A stretch of 64,000 nt of DNA. It comes from Bog-793 sp963823945 (lineage in GTDB: Bacteria > Actinomycetota > Acidimicrobiia > Acidimicrobiales > Bog-793). The position numbers and the translations under genes were made by a program. Position 1 is the stretch's first letter. Each line of letters starts with the position of its first letter. The stretch spans positions 322,541-386,540 of the forward strand of contig CAWGNK010000014.1 of NCBI GenBank assembly GCA_963823945.1, read 5' to 3'. Positions 47,177-55,013 of this stretch are shown here, in pieces. The notes beneath the pieces are model-generated. The model was given only the letters and a program-made list of their open reading frames with translations, searched no databases and had not been told where the DNA came from.

Positions 47177-47677
47177 ATCAGTCGCAACCGCACACTGCCG
47201 ATCCTGATCGTCCCACTCGCCGCAGCGCTGAGCCTGCTGCTGGCGGCCAGTGCGTTCGCTGCTCAGCCCATTGCGGGTAGCACATACAACGGTTTCCTTT
47301 CGACGGGCGCGTACCGCGGCTTCAGGCCACCTGTCAGCTTCAAGGTGTCTGCCAACGGCAAGCTGTTGCGTGGGTTCAAGTGGGCCGGCGATGGCTGCCT
47401 CGGGCTCGGAGGACCCGGTGACCCGTGGACCAGCCCCCAGATGAACAACGAAGTCGGGACGATCGACGTCTCGTCCAGCGGCACGTTCTCGGTCAAGAAC
47501 GCCAAGTCGACGACCGCTGCCCCGGGTGGGAATGGCACCAAGGTCACGATCAGCACCGTCAACGGGCGATTCACGACCGCCAAGACGGCCACCGGCACCA
47601 TCACCTACACGATGAAGGGCCCCGGGGGAGGCACCTGTCCGCCGGCCACGGTGAGGTTCACCGCCACAGCGCACTAG
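47177..47677 (+). CDS. Secreted protein with unusual start
   Basis: A 166-residue frame. The Sec signal NRTLPILIVPLAAALSLLL ending in AFAAQP is clear, and the mature part is beta-rich (NGFLSTGAYRGFRPPVSFKV, FTTAKTATGTITYTMKG) with two Cys that could pair. No ATG, GTG or TTG lies between the upstream in-frame stop and the signal peptide. The best start is ATC at 47177, 6 bases after a GGGGGAG site; this start is inference. No family recognised. Confidence 0.6.
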   Translation: MSRNRTLPILIVPLAAALSLLLAASAFAAQPIAGSTYNGFLSTGAYRGFRPPVSFKVSANGKLLRGFKWAGDGCLGLGGPGDPWTSPQMNNEVGTIDVSSSGTFSVKNAKSTTAAPGGNGTKVTISTVNGRFTTAKTATGTITYTMKGPGGGTCPPATVRFTATAH

Positions 47678-48126
47678 GTCGCGCCCCCGCCGCCACCGCT
47701 CAGCTTCGAGCGCCAAGTGGCCGCTGCCCTCCGAGGCGGCGGCCATTCGTCCGACCCGGCACGGGCGGCGAGCACCAGCAGGTCGGCCGAGGCGGCCGCA
47801 TCATCTCGTGATAGTCGGTCTCGCCAATAGTCGTGCCGTCCCAGCCCGGAAGGGCCTGTGACGCGTCGCGAGCGTGGAGCTGGTTCGGGCGCGATCTCGC
47901 CGTCGTGTCCCCTAACCGCCCAAGCCAAACTTCGAAGTCGCCCAGACGTCTGGGGTTTTCGAGGCGCGCGACCGTCGCCGAGGAGTCTGATTCGCAGCCC
48001 GGGCCCTCCCTTGGACTCGCTGCGCGCCCCGGCGCACGACATCCGGGCGGGTGCGCGGGAAAGTTCCTAGCATCGTCCGCGGCGCTCACCGGGCGCGTGT
48101 CCCATCGAGTGTGTGGAGGCGGGAAC
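47678..48126. other. Intergenic stretch with hairpin
   Basis: TGGCCGC at 47718-47724 pairs with GCGGCCA at 47739-47745, a possible terminator for the secreted protein. No gene recognised in the rest. GGAGG lies near 48116 before the next start. Confidence 0.4.
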
Positions 48127-49374
48127 ATGAGGCCCCTGACGAAGAAGATGCGTTTCCTGTCTATCGGGGCGGCCGCTGGCTTGACCCTCGGCCTCATCGG
48201 CACAGCAGCCGCCGTAGTAAGCAGCCACTCCCCGGCGGCACCCTACAAAGCATGTTCGAACGCGAAGTCGGTGCTGTCCCTAGAGGTCAACGGGAAGTGC
48301 CCGGCAGGAACCGTCCTGGTCACACTTGGCGCGAAGGGCGCGACCGGTGCGAGAGGCAAGACCGGGGCGAAAGGCGCGACTAGCGCCTCGGGAAGTCCCC
48401 TCGACCTCTCCAAGGTCGCCACCCTCAACTGGCAGGGCTGGATCGGCGTCAACCACTTCTCGGGCGGGTCCTACCGCTTCAACGGGCCCGAGTCCATCGC
48501 CTTCGACGGGACCCACCTCTGGGTCGTGAACAACAAGGGCAAATCGCTAACCGAGCTCGACGCCTCCAACGGCTCGTGGGTGCGGACCATCTCGGGCGGC
48601 CATTACGGCTTCAGTGGGCCCGGCTACATCGCATTCGACGGAACCCATATCTGGGTGACGAACTACGACGGCAACTCGCTAACCGAGATCGACGCCTCCA
48701 ACGGCTCGTGGGTGCGAACGCTCTCGGGCGCCGGTTACGCCTTCAACGTACCCGGCGCCATCGCCTTCGACGGGACCCATATCTGGGTCGCGAACTACGA
48801 CGGTAACTCGCTGACGGAGCTCAACGCCTCCAACGGCTCGCGTGTGCGGATCTTCACGAACTCGAACTGCACCGCTTGCGACTTCAACGCACCCGGCGGT
48901 ATCGCCTTTGACGGCACCCATATCTGGGTGGCGAACTACCAGTCCAACGCGGTAACCGAGCTCGACGCCGGCGACGGTACGTGGGTGCGGACCGTCACCA
49001 ACTCGAGCTGCACCTCTTGCGACTTCGACGGGCTCTTCGCCATCGCCTTCGACGGGGCCGACGTCTGGGTAACGAACTACGTCGGCGACTCGGTGACCGA
49101 GCTCGACGCCTCCAACGGCTCGTGGGTGCGGACCATCTCGGGCGGCAATTACGGCTTCAACGTACCCGGCGCCATCGCGTTTGACGGAACCCACATCTGG
49201 GTGACGAACGGTAGCTCGGTGACCGAGCTCGACGCCTCCGATGGCGCGTGGGACCGGACCGTCTCGGGCGGCAATTACGACTTCGACGCACCCAGCGCCA
49301 TCGCCTTCGACGGGACTCACATCTGGGTGGCGAACTACAAGGGCAATTCCGTGACCGACGTCCCGACGGGGTAG
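48127..49374 (+). CDS. Secreted collagen-like/beta-propeller protein
   Basis: A 415-residue exported protein. A signal peptide (MRFLSIGAAAGLTLGLIGTA) is followed by a Cys-pair region, then a short collagen-like Gly-X-Y run (GAKGATGARGKTGAKGAT), then seven tandem repeats of 42-47 residues from about residue 120. Each repeat reads IAFDGTHIWVxNYxGNSxTELDASNGSWVRT with small changes; seven copies suggest a closed seven-blade propeller of the NHL/SMP-30 kind. Two blades carry an extra CxxC insert (NCTACDF, SCTSCDF). Likely an adhesin or binding protein on the cell surface. Start ATG with GGAGG upstream. Confidence 0.85.
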   Translation: MRPLTKKMRFLSIGAAAGLTLGLIGTAAAVVSSHSPAAPYKACSNAKSVLSLEVNGKCPAGTVLVTLGAKGATGARGKTGAKGATSASGSPLDLSKVATLNWQGWIGVNHFSGGSYRFNGPESIAFDGTHLWVVNNKGKSLTELDASNGSWVRTISGGHYGFSGPGYIAFDGTHIWVTNYDGNSLTEIDASNGSWVRTLSGAGYAFNVPGAIAFDGTHIWVANYDGNSLTELNASNGSRVRIFTNSNCTACDFNAPGGIAFDGTHIWVANYQSNAVTELDAGDGTWVRTVTNSSCTSCDFDGLFAIAFDGADVWVTNYVGDSVTELDASNGSWVRTISGGNYGFNVPGAIAFDGTHIWVTNGSSVTELDASDGAWDRTVSGGNYDFDAPSAIAFDGTHIWVANYKGNSVTDVPTG

Positions 49375-49852
49375 CAAGCCCCGGCAACCGGGCACGTTGG
49401 CACGGGGACGCGAAGATCCCGAATCCAGGTCCGCGCCGACGGGGTGGCCCCGGCAGAGGGGCCACGGCGCAGACTGAGGATGGCGCGCGCGTCAGGGGCA
49501 GCGCCCAGTGGTGTTCGTCCTCGGTACGGGGCAACGGTGCCGGGGAGCCCAGATGTTATCTAGTCTCCCCCTGTAGCGCGCCGACAGGATTCGGACCTGC
49601 GACCAACCGCTCAGAAGCTACGTCGGCCTTGACGCTGTGCTCAACAGCCGTTCTTTTCGTCGGCGGCGAGCGAGGTATGCGCAGTTAGCCGGTCTCGTGA
49701 CTCGGAGCTGTTGCGTTTGGTTCGGTTGCATGGACCGGTGCCACCAGGGTTGGCCGATCAGGAATCACGTCGAGGTTGCTCTCGATCGGCGCCCCTGTGC
49801 TCGCAAATAGCAGGAGACGCCTCTGCGCGCGAGCTCGGGATTCGTCACGGGG
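49375..49852. other. Intergenic stretch holding a tRNA fragment
   Basis: No gene recognised. It contains tRNA-Arg fragment copy 2 (see separate entry) and otherwise short unlikely frames. Confidence 0.4.
49584..49644 (-). repeat. Degraded tRNA-Arg fragment, copy 2
   Basis: Positions 49584-49617 match 30 of 34 bases of the intact tRNA-Arg at 50709-50742. The next bases resemble copy 1 (CTAyGyCGGCC...GACGC). Same orientation as the tRNA and as copy 1. Confidence 0.65.
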
Positions 49853-50569
49853 TCACCTCACGAGCGAGATGTTGTCCAGTCCGTTCAACAACTCGGTCGG
49901 CGGATCACCGTTCAGAAATTCGACCGTCGTCGTCGCTGACGCCGAAATGAACGCTTTCGAGAAGCGCTTCCAACTGAGCGTCGTCTGACCTTTCGTTGTG
50001 CGGGTCCTCGCGATCATCACCTGTTTTCCGTTAAGAAGCACCTTGACCGCGTCGGTCGAAAGGCAACCGCCGTATGGACACGCCGCTACATAGAAGCTCA
50101 ACACGTAGCGCTTGTTCGGCACCGTCTTCACGTTCTCCGAAACACCAGTCGTCGTGTTGCTGTCGCCAGTCAGGTCCAGGAACTGCCCACCCGCCTGCGC
50201 GGGGAACTTGTTCGCACCAACGTAGAAGTTGCGAGCAATGATCCCGACGCTTCCGGCCACCCCGACGACACTCCATCCGCTGACGGTCTGGCCCAGTTGG
50301 AACAGCTGATAGTCCCCACCTCCGGGTACGCCCTTCACCACCGGGTGTTCGAAGCTCCCGTTCGCGACCAGATTGATCGACGTGGCGCCCGTGGCCCCAA
50401 ACGCGATCGATTCGTTCGATAATGCCAACATTGCGAGGACAACGGATGCCACAACCCCCGCCGTCAGCCGAAGTGGCGAGTGCCCGCGAATCCTGCGTGT
50501 CCCAAACGAAGGGCACACGCCAGCGCGCCAACCGATTGAGCCAACGCTCTCGTTCCGAAGCAGTCGCAT
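49853..50569 (-). CDS. Secreted DUF642-like protein
   Basis: A 238-residue exported protein from the ATG at 50569. After a basic start the signal helix (RLTAGVVASVVLAMLALS) ends before AFGATGA. The mature part begins INLVANGSFEHPVV and continues SGWSVVG, GSVGII, QAGGQFLDLTG, YVLSFYVAACPYGGCL, the order seen in DUF642 or choice-of-anchor galactose-binding-like domains. A Cys pair may form a disulfide. Likely binds glycans outside the cell. It lies between tRNA-Arg and fragment copy 2. Confidence 0.7.
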   Translation of the reverse strand: MRLLRNESVGSIGWRAGVCPSFGTRRIRGHSPLRLTAGVVASVVLAMLALSNESIAFGATGATSINLVANGSFEHPVVKGVPGGGDYQLFQLGQTVSGWSVVGVAGSVGIIARNFYVGANKFPAQAGGQFLDLTGDSNTTTGVSENVKTVPNKRYVLSFYVAACPYGGCLSTDAVKVLLNGKQVMIARTRTTKGQTTLSWKRFSKAFISASATTTVEFLNGDPPTELLNGLDNISLVR

Positions 50570-50700
50570 GGCCTTACCAACCCTCCAAGGATCCAAGATC
50601 TCTCCGCGATGGTCCTGACAACCGTCGCAAGATACCAGGGGCAACGTTCCAGCGTGACGGGGTCGGCACTAAGCGAGCGCCGTCTCCCTGATCGAGCTCG

Positions 50701-50774
50701 CGCCCCCGGCAGGATTCGAACCTGCGACCAACTGCTTAGAAGGCAGCTGCTCTGTCCAGCTGAGCTACGGGGGC
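50701..50774 (-). tRNA. tRNA-Arg(TCT)
   Basis: The reverse strand folds as a tRNA: acceptor GCCCCCG/CGGGGGC, D-arm TAGCTCAGCTGGACAGAGC, loop CTTCTAA with anticodon TCT, T-arm AGGTTCGAATCCTG, discriminator G. CCA is not encoded. The 3' side faces the two degraded fragments. Confidence 0.95.
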
Positions 50775-50863
50775 CTGTAGCGGCGTCACGAACCCGCCGA
50801 CCGGTTGCCAGCCGGATTCGCACCCATATACCCTGCCACCGTTCGTCCGAGGGAGGTGGGACC

Positions 50864-51223
50864 GTGCACCCGAGGCTGCAGATCGGCATCGACTCCGAGG
50901 ACCCCGAAGGGCTCGCGCCATTCTGGGCCGCCGCCCTGGGCTACGAGGTCGGCGATCTCGACCCAGCTGGCACGTACCTCGATCTCGTTCCGCCGGATCC
51001 GTCCGCGCCGATTGTCTACCTCCAGCGCGTCCCTGAGGGGAAGATGGTGAAGAACCGGGTCCACCTCGACCTCTACGTCGCCGACCCAGCGGCCAAGATT
51101 CGAGAGCTCGTCCAACTCGGCGCAACCGAACTCGGCGGGCCCCAGACCGGGTCGGCGGGCGGCTGGTGGCAAGTCATGGCCGACCCGCACGGCAATGAGT
51201 TCTGCGTCTGCCGCGAGGGCTGA
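50864..51223 (+). CDS. VOC/glyoxalase-like domain protein
   Basis: A 119-residue single-domain protein of the glyoxalase/bleomycin-resistance fold: QIGIDSEDPEGLAPFWAAAL, YLDLVPP, KNRVHLDLYVADPAAKI with a conserved His, and MADPHGNEFCV with Glu, the metal-binding end of the fold. Two such units dimerise. Substrate unknown. GTG start 50864 follows GGGAGGTGGG. Confidence 0.88.
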   Translation: MHPRLQIGIDSEDPEGLAPFWAAALGYEVGDLDPAGTYLDLVPPDPSAPIVYLQRVPEGKMVKNRVHLDLYVADPAAKIRELVQLGATELGGPQTGSAGGWWQVMADPHGNEFCVCREG

Positions 51224-51316
51224 ACCCAACCGCGACATGCTCCTGGTCGCTGCGGGCTTCGCCAACCGTGTGCCATGCTGGATGGTGATCAGCCGATGAC
51301 GCGTCGGCATGACATT

Positions 51317-51393
51317 GGTGGCCGTAGCTCAGTTGGTTAGAGCGCCAGGTTGTGGCCCTGGAGGTCGGGGGTTCAAGTCCCCTCGGTCACCCC
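51317..51393 (+). tRNA. tRNA-His(GTG)
   Basis: Acceptor GTGGCCG/CGGTCAC with a G before position 1 as needed for His, D-arm TAGCTCAGTTGGTTAGAGC, anticodon stem CCAGG/CCTGG around TTGTGGC (anticodon GTG), T-arm GGGGGTTCAAGTCCCC. Followed by CCC. Confidence 0.95.
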
Positions 51394-51470
51394 AATGTCA
51401 CCCCAGTCGGCTCGTTCCTCCTGGCGTCACTTCCATCTTGGCCCGTGGGAGCCGTTATCATGCTCGGCGC

Positions 51471-51544
51471 GCGCCTCTAGCTCAATCTGGTAGAGCAACG
51501 GACTCTTAATCCGCAGGTTGAGGGTTCGAGTCCCTCGGGGCGCA
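51471..51544 (+). tRNA. tRNA-Lys(CTT), integration site of the element
   Basis: Acceptor GCGCCTC/GGGGCGC, D-arm TAGCTCAATCTGGTAGAGC, loop CTCTTAA with anticodon CTT, T-arm GAGGGTTCGAGTCCCTC, discriminator A followed by CC. The gene from the anticodon stem on is repeated exactly at 63935-63980, so the inserted element restored its 3' half and the tRNA is intact. Confidence 0.95.
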
Positions 51545-51546
51545 CC
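51501..51546 (+). repeat. attL core
   Basis: The 46 bases from GACTCTTAATCC to GGGGCGCACC are identical to 63935-63980. They cover the anticodon loop, variable region, T-arm and acceptor 3' strand of tRNA-Lys. The first differing bases are 51500 and 51547. Confidence 0.95.
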
Positions 51547-51604
51547 CTCTAAGGCCAGGTCAGAGGCACTGTCCGCCTTGCGGCTTTCGTCGCGCCTTCC
51601 CGGA

Positions 51605-51645
51605 TGTCAGCGGATTGTCAGCGGATTTCAGGGGAACCGCTGACA
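51605..51645 (+). repeat. Left arm-type repeats
   Basis: TGTCAGCGGA at 51605-51614 and 51616-51625, with an inverted copy CCGCTGACA at 51637-51645. The direct pair starts 11 bases apart, exactly as the pair near attR. Likely integrase arm sites. Confidence 0.7.
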
Positions 51646-51661
51646 CGCCCGAGTTCGACTG

Positions 51662-52021
51662 CTAGTTGTTTGGCGCGTCCCCCAGCGGCTCAAAGTAGGA
51701 GTCGCGCTGTTGGATCGCTTCGATGAACAGCGCGAGCGCGTACGCGTAGCCATTCCGATCGACGTCGAACTTTCGTCGAGAGTCGACCGCGTTGTTGAGG
51801 CGATCGAAATAGTCGTTGAGGTATGCGCGATCATCCGTCGAGAGTCCCGCAATGATGCCATCGCTCCGGAGCCAACCGAGGAGATTCCTGCTTGACGCCT
51901 GCACCCGTACCTCGTCAATAGCGCACGACTCGCCTCGATCGAGCCGAGCGACGAGCCGGAAGACGGGCAACGTGAGGCACCACAGGTCAATCTCTGCCAG
52001 GCGCTCGGCGTCGGAAGTCAT
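51662..52021 (-). CDS. Hypothetical protein coupled to the integrase
   Basis: A 119-residue soluble, acidic, mostly helical protein (AERLAEIDLWCLTLPVFRL, DDRAYLNDYFDRLNNAVDS). The ATG overlaps the integrase stop by ATGA, so the two are translated together. No family recognised. Base composition is visibly less GC-rich than its neighbours. It lies between the integrase and attL, where directionality or accessory factors are sometimes found, but it has no HTH. Confidence 0.65.
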   Translation of the reverse strand: MTSDAERLAEIDLWCLTLPVFRLVARLDRGESCAIDEVRVQASSRNLLGWLRSDGIIAGLSTDDRAYLNDYFDRLNNAVDSRRKFDVDRNGYAYALALFIEAIQQRDSYFEPLGDAPNN

Positions 52022-53157
52022 CCAAGCAGGCTCGCCGAGAGCGCCGCGCCCGCCTCCTCAGCCATGCCCGGCATGACGTGAGCGTAGACCGACAGCGTGA
52101 TCGTCGGCGACGCGTGCCCGGCTATCTCCGAGACGACCTTCACCGGGACGCCCGCGGCGAGCATGAGCGACAAGGCCGTGTGGCGACAGTCGTGCAGGCG
52201 GATGCGCGGGAGGCCCGTCTCCGCGACCCGCGCCTCGAACCACCCGGAGATCGTGTCGGGGTGGTACGGGCGCCCCAGCTCGTCGGCGAGCAAGTAGCCG
52301 CCGTGCTCGTACGCGGGCCCGGCCGCGACCTGTTCGGTCCGTTGGCGCTTGCGGTGCGCCCGGAGCAACGCGACGAGCTGCGCGTCGAGCGAGATCGAAC
52401 GGAGGCCCGCCTGAGTCTTTGGCCGCGATGCGACCGGCTGGCCCTCGACTGTTATCAGCGTCGACTCGATCCGTAGCGTCCCGGCGACGGGATCGACCGC
52501 CGACCACTTGAGTCCGCAGAGCTCGCCGCGCCGGAGCCCACGCGTGAGCAGTAGCGCCCAGGCGAAGGCGAGCCGGTCCCCGCCCGTCGCGTGGAGAAAC
52601 GCCCTCGCCTCATCGGCGCTCCAGACGCGCATCGCCTGACCCTCGGCTCGAGGACGGCGGACGCCGGCGATCGGGTTGCGGCCGATCATCTCCGTCGAGA
52701 CGGCGAAGGCGCACGCGGCTTTCAGGACGCCGGCCGCCAACTGAGTCGAGCGCGCCGACAGCCCCTTGCGGCCCTTCGCGGTCGGCTCCGATCGCAGCGC
52801 CGCCATGAAATCGACGACCGCCGCCGGCGTGAGCGCCGCGACCTTCGTCCCGCCGAGCTTCGGCAGGATCCAATGCTCGACCACGCCCTCGTACTGCGCC
52901 AGCGTCGCCGGCCGTAGCTCGCGGGCGCGCTGCGCTGGCAGCCAATGCTCGACGAGAAGATCGCGCACAGTGAGCGGCTGGTCCGCCCGCCACTCCCCCG
53001 TCGTCACCTTGCCGACGACGACGTTCAAGTGACTCTGCGCGCCCGCCTTCTTCGCGAACCCGCCTTTGGAGTGTTGACGGCGCGCGCCCGTCGCCGGGTC
53101 GCGGGTCTCCCAGTAGGCGGTAAAACTCGATCCACGCTCTCGGATGAACCCCTTCAT
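52018..53157 (-). CDS. int: Tyrosine recombinase (integrase)
   Basis: A 379-residue phage integrase. The N-terminal arm-binding part (MKGFIRERGSSFTAYWETRD) is followed by a core-binding SAM-like domain (VRDLLVEHWLPAQR) and the catalytic domain with Arg in TRGLRRGELCGLKW, Lys in RPKTQAGLRSI, HxxR in LHDCRHTAL, His in GHASPTIT and the Tyr nucleophile in SVYAHV. ATG 53157 overlaps the upstream stop by 4 bases. It recombines the tRNA-Lys attachment site and points to attL, about 470 bases away. Confidence 0.95.
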   Translation of the reverse strand: MKGFIRERGSSFTAYWETRDPATGARRQHSKGGFAKKAGAQSHLNVVVGKVTTGEWRADQPLTVRDLLVEHWLPAQRARELRPATLAQYEGVVEHWILPKLGGTKVAALTPAAVVDFMAALRSEPTAKGRKGLSARSTQLAAGVLKAACAFAVSTEMIGRNPIAGVRRPRAEGQAMRVWSADEARAFLHATGGDRLAFAWALLLTRGLRRGELCGLKWSAVDPVAGTLRIESTLITVEGQPVASRPKTQAGLRSISLDAQLVALLRAHRKRQRTEQVAAGPAYEHGGYLLADELGRPYHPDTISGWFEARVAETGLPRIRLHDCRHTALSLMLAAGVPVKVVSEIAGHASPTITLSVYAHVMPGMAEEAGAALSASLLG

Positions 53158-53978
53158 GATCGGTCCCCTCTCTCTTGACCTTCGCTCGGCGTGCCCGCGG
53201 CGCGCCCCGGCGTCGTGCGTGGCAGTAGCGGCGGCTTCAGCGTCCGGCACCTGGCGATCCACTTCGCAGCCGTCGACTTGCTCACGCCCATCTGCTCGAC
53301 GACTCGCATCCGCGGGGACCGATCTCCGCCGTCCAACGCCTCGCTGTAGATCCGGGCGACCTCCGCAAAGTGCGCGCGACCGAGGGCGGGCCGACCGCGG
53401 CGGCGCCCATCCTTCGGGCGGATCGCCTCGGCTTCCGCGGCGAAGTGAGCCGCGACCCGTTCGAGCTGCGAGACATGCTCCCTCGCTTCCGGGGTGTAGT
53501 CCGGCCAGCGCGGGTCGGTTCGGCGCATCGCGACGGCCCGCTTATAGAGCGCGGCGCGCTCGGCCTTCGACGCGGCCCACTTGTCGCGCAGGCGACCGAT
53601 CGGCAGGCGGATGCTGACGGCCGTTATCGGCGCCGTCATCGCGGGGACGATCGGCTCGCCGTTCTCGTCGGTCCCGTTGCTCAGCCACGGCCCGCAGAGA
53701 GCCGCCTTCATGAGCCGCCAGAGAGCGTCGCGCCATTCGTCGCCTGAGAGTGTGCCGGCGTCACGGTCCGCCGTGAGACGTTCGGCCGTGTCGAGGATCG
53801 CGTCGCGCCCGGCGCGCTCGTCAGCGACGAGCTGCGGATCGGCGCCCCACATCTCCACCCCGATCACTTGCGGGCGGTCGTCGACGAGGCCGTAGGTCAG
53901 CCGGACCCGCCACGGCCCGGACCCGTCGCTGGCGGTAATCGTCTCCGTCGACTGGTCCAGTACCCGCCGCAGCTCCAC
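53154..53978 (-). CDS. HTH protein heading the integrase operon
   Basis: A 274-residue protein from a GTG at 53978, placed 6 bases after a consensus -10 element and therefore probably leaderless. The middle is helical and charged; a basic RPKDGRRRGRPALGR linker leads to a C-terminal helix-turn-helix (RMRVVEQMGVSKSTAAKWIAR). Similar C-terminal HTHs occur in actinobacterial mobile-element proteins of unknown role. It could repress its own promoter or aid recombination. Coupled to int by ATGA. Confidence 0.7.
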   Translation of the reverse strand: MELRRVLDQSTETITASDGSGPWRVRLTYGLVDDRPQVIGVEMWGADPQLVADERAGRDAILDTAERLTADRDAGTLSGDEWRDALWRLMKAALCGPWLSNGTDENGEPIVPAMTAPITAVSIRLPIGRLRDKWAASKAERAALYKRAVAMRRTDPRWPDYTPEAREHVSQLERVAAHFAAEAEAIRPKDGRRRGRPALGRAHFAEVARIYSEALDGGDRSPRMRVVEQMGVSKSTAAKWIARCRTLKPPLLPRTTPGRAAGTPSEGQERGDRS

Positions 53979-53984
53979 GACACA

Positions 53985-54014
53985 AGGGTAAGCGATAGGT
54001 AAAGGTGCTGTCAA
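53985..54014 (-). promoter_or_regulatory. Consensus promoter of the integrase operon
   Basis: On the minus strand TTGACA (54009-54014), an 18-base spacer and TACCCT (53985-53990). The GTG start at 53978 lies where transcription would begin, so the mRNA is probably leaderless. The spacer has two TTACC copies 11 bases apart, a possible operator. Confidence 0.75.
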
Positions 54015-54121
54015 CGACCCTTGCCGTAAAATCGGGACGGCTCGGACACTCGACAAACGTGGCAGGTCAGACGCTCAGCAATGCCAGGGTTAGGTGTTGG
54101 CAACTGCTACCGTGATCGCTA

Positions 54122-54367
54122 ATGAGCGATGCGAACCCGATCGTCGAGGGCCTTGAAATCATGGTCGGCCGCGAACTGCTTCGCGATGGTGCCGCCAAGG
54201 CGATCCGCGAGCGCGCAGGTCTCAGCCGCGGCGAGCTCGCCCAGATGGTCGAGACGAGCCCGGTCAACATCTGGCGCTATGAGGAGAGGGGCCGCCAGCC
54301 ACGAGGCGAAGTCGCCAAGCGGTACGGGCGCGTGTTGCGTGCCCTGATCGAAGCGCACGCGTCATGA
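54122..54367 (+). CDS. XRE-type HTH regulator
   Basis: An 81-residue Cro/CI-like protein: AAKAIRERAGLSRGELAQMV, then SPVNIWRYEERGRQP, a full HTH_3 fold without a separate ligand domain. No ribosome site is seen; TACCGT lies 8 bases before the ATG, so a leaderless mRNA is possible. It is divergent from the integrase operon and starts the rightward operon, the classic place for the lysis-lysogeny or satellite master regulator. It overlaps the next gene by ATGA. Confidence 0.85.
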   Translation: MSDANPIVEGLEIMVGRELLRDGAAKAIRERAGLSRGELAQMVETSPVNIWRYEERGRQPRGEVAKRYGRVLRALIEAHAS

Positions 54368-54618
54368 CGACCTCGGCCCTCTCGTCGCGCACGACGCGCC
54401 ACACGCTGACCGTTCCCGAAGTCGCGGCACTGTTCGGCGTCGCTCCGTGGACTGTGTTCGCTCACGTCCGCGCCGGTGACTTCGCCGTTCCAGCGACGCG
54501 CGTCGGTCGCAAGGTGCTCTTCGCGACCGCCGCTGTAGAGCGCGCGCTCGAGCTCGAACCCGGCGCGCTGTCCGGCGTCGAGGGGGTGAGCCCGTCGACC
54601 GGAGAGGTCGGCCGGTGA
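54364..54618 (+). CDS. Excisionase-type HTH protein (HTH_17)
   Basis: An 84-residue protein with a MerR-like/HTH_17 fold: LTVPEVAALFGVAPWTVFAHV, then RVGRKVLFATAAVERALE. This fold is common in AlpA/Xis proteins that bend DNA at att sites or activate integrase genes. Overlaps both neighbours by 4 bases. Its role as excisionase is inferred from fold and setting. Confidence 0.8.
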   Translation: MTTSALSSRTTRHTLTVPEVAALFGVAPWTVFAHVRAGDFAVPATRVGRKVLFATAAVERALELEPGALSGVEGVSPSTGEVGR

Positions 54619-55013
54619 CGTTCGCCCCGATCTCTCGCGCCGACCGCGTCAAGTTCGCCAAGGCGACCCTCGCCATGCACGACGGCCCGCCCGCTCTCCC
54701 CGCGTCCGCTGCGCGAGCGGTGCGCGGCAAAGTCGTCATCGACCTCGACGACGCCGACAGCATCGCTCGCGGCTGGGCCGAGGCCGAGCGCGTCCTAACG
54801 ATCCGTGACGCCGACCCCGAGCTGCGACAGGACATCGAGAGGTTGCTCCCACTCCTTGACGACGCGACCGCCGACGAGATCCGGGCCGTGCTGGACGAGC
54901 TCGAGCCGATGATGGTCTTGAGGCTCTTTTTCGCGGCGCTTGTCGAGGCCAACCACCGGGGGTGCTCGCCGGGGTGCCTGGCGCGCGTGGAGGTGAACCG
55001 TGACGCAGCCTGA
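54615..55013 (+). CDS. Hypothetical element protein
   Basis: A 132-residue soluble protein from a GTG at 54615, overlapping the previous stop. Acidic helical middle (IDLDDADSIARGWAEAERVL, RQDIERLLPLLDDATADEI) and two late Cys (RGCSPGCLA). No family recognised. It lies directly before the helicase gene, whose start overlaps its end, so a replication accessory role is possible. Confidence 0.65.
   Translation: MTFAPISRADRVKFAKATLAMHDGPPALPASAARAVRGKVVIDLDDADSIARGWAEAERVLTIRDADPELRQDIERLLPLLDDATADEIRAVLDELEPMMVLRLFFAALVEANHRGCSPGCLARVEVNRDAA

Noticed and set aside
47056..49644. tRNA-Arg fragments as functional tRNAs
   Set aside because: Neither has a pairing acceptor stem or D-arm; only the T-arm and anticodon region resemble the tRNA.
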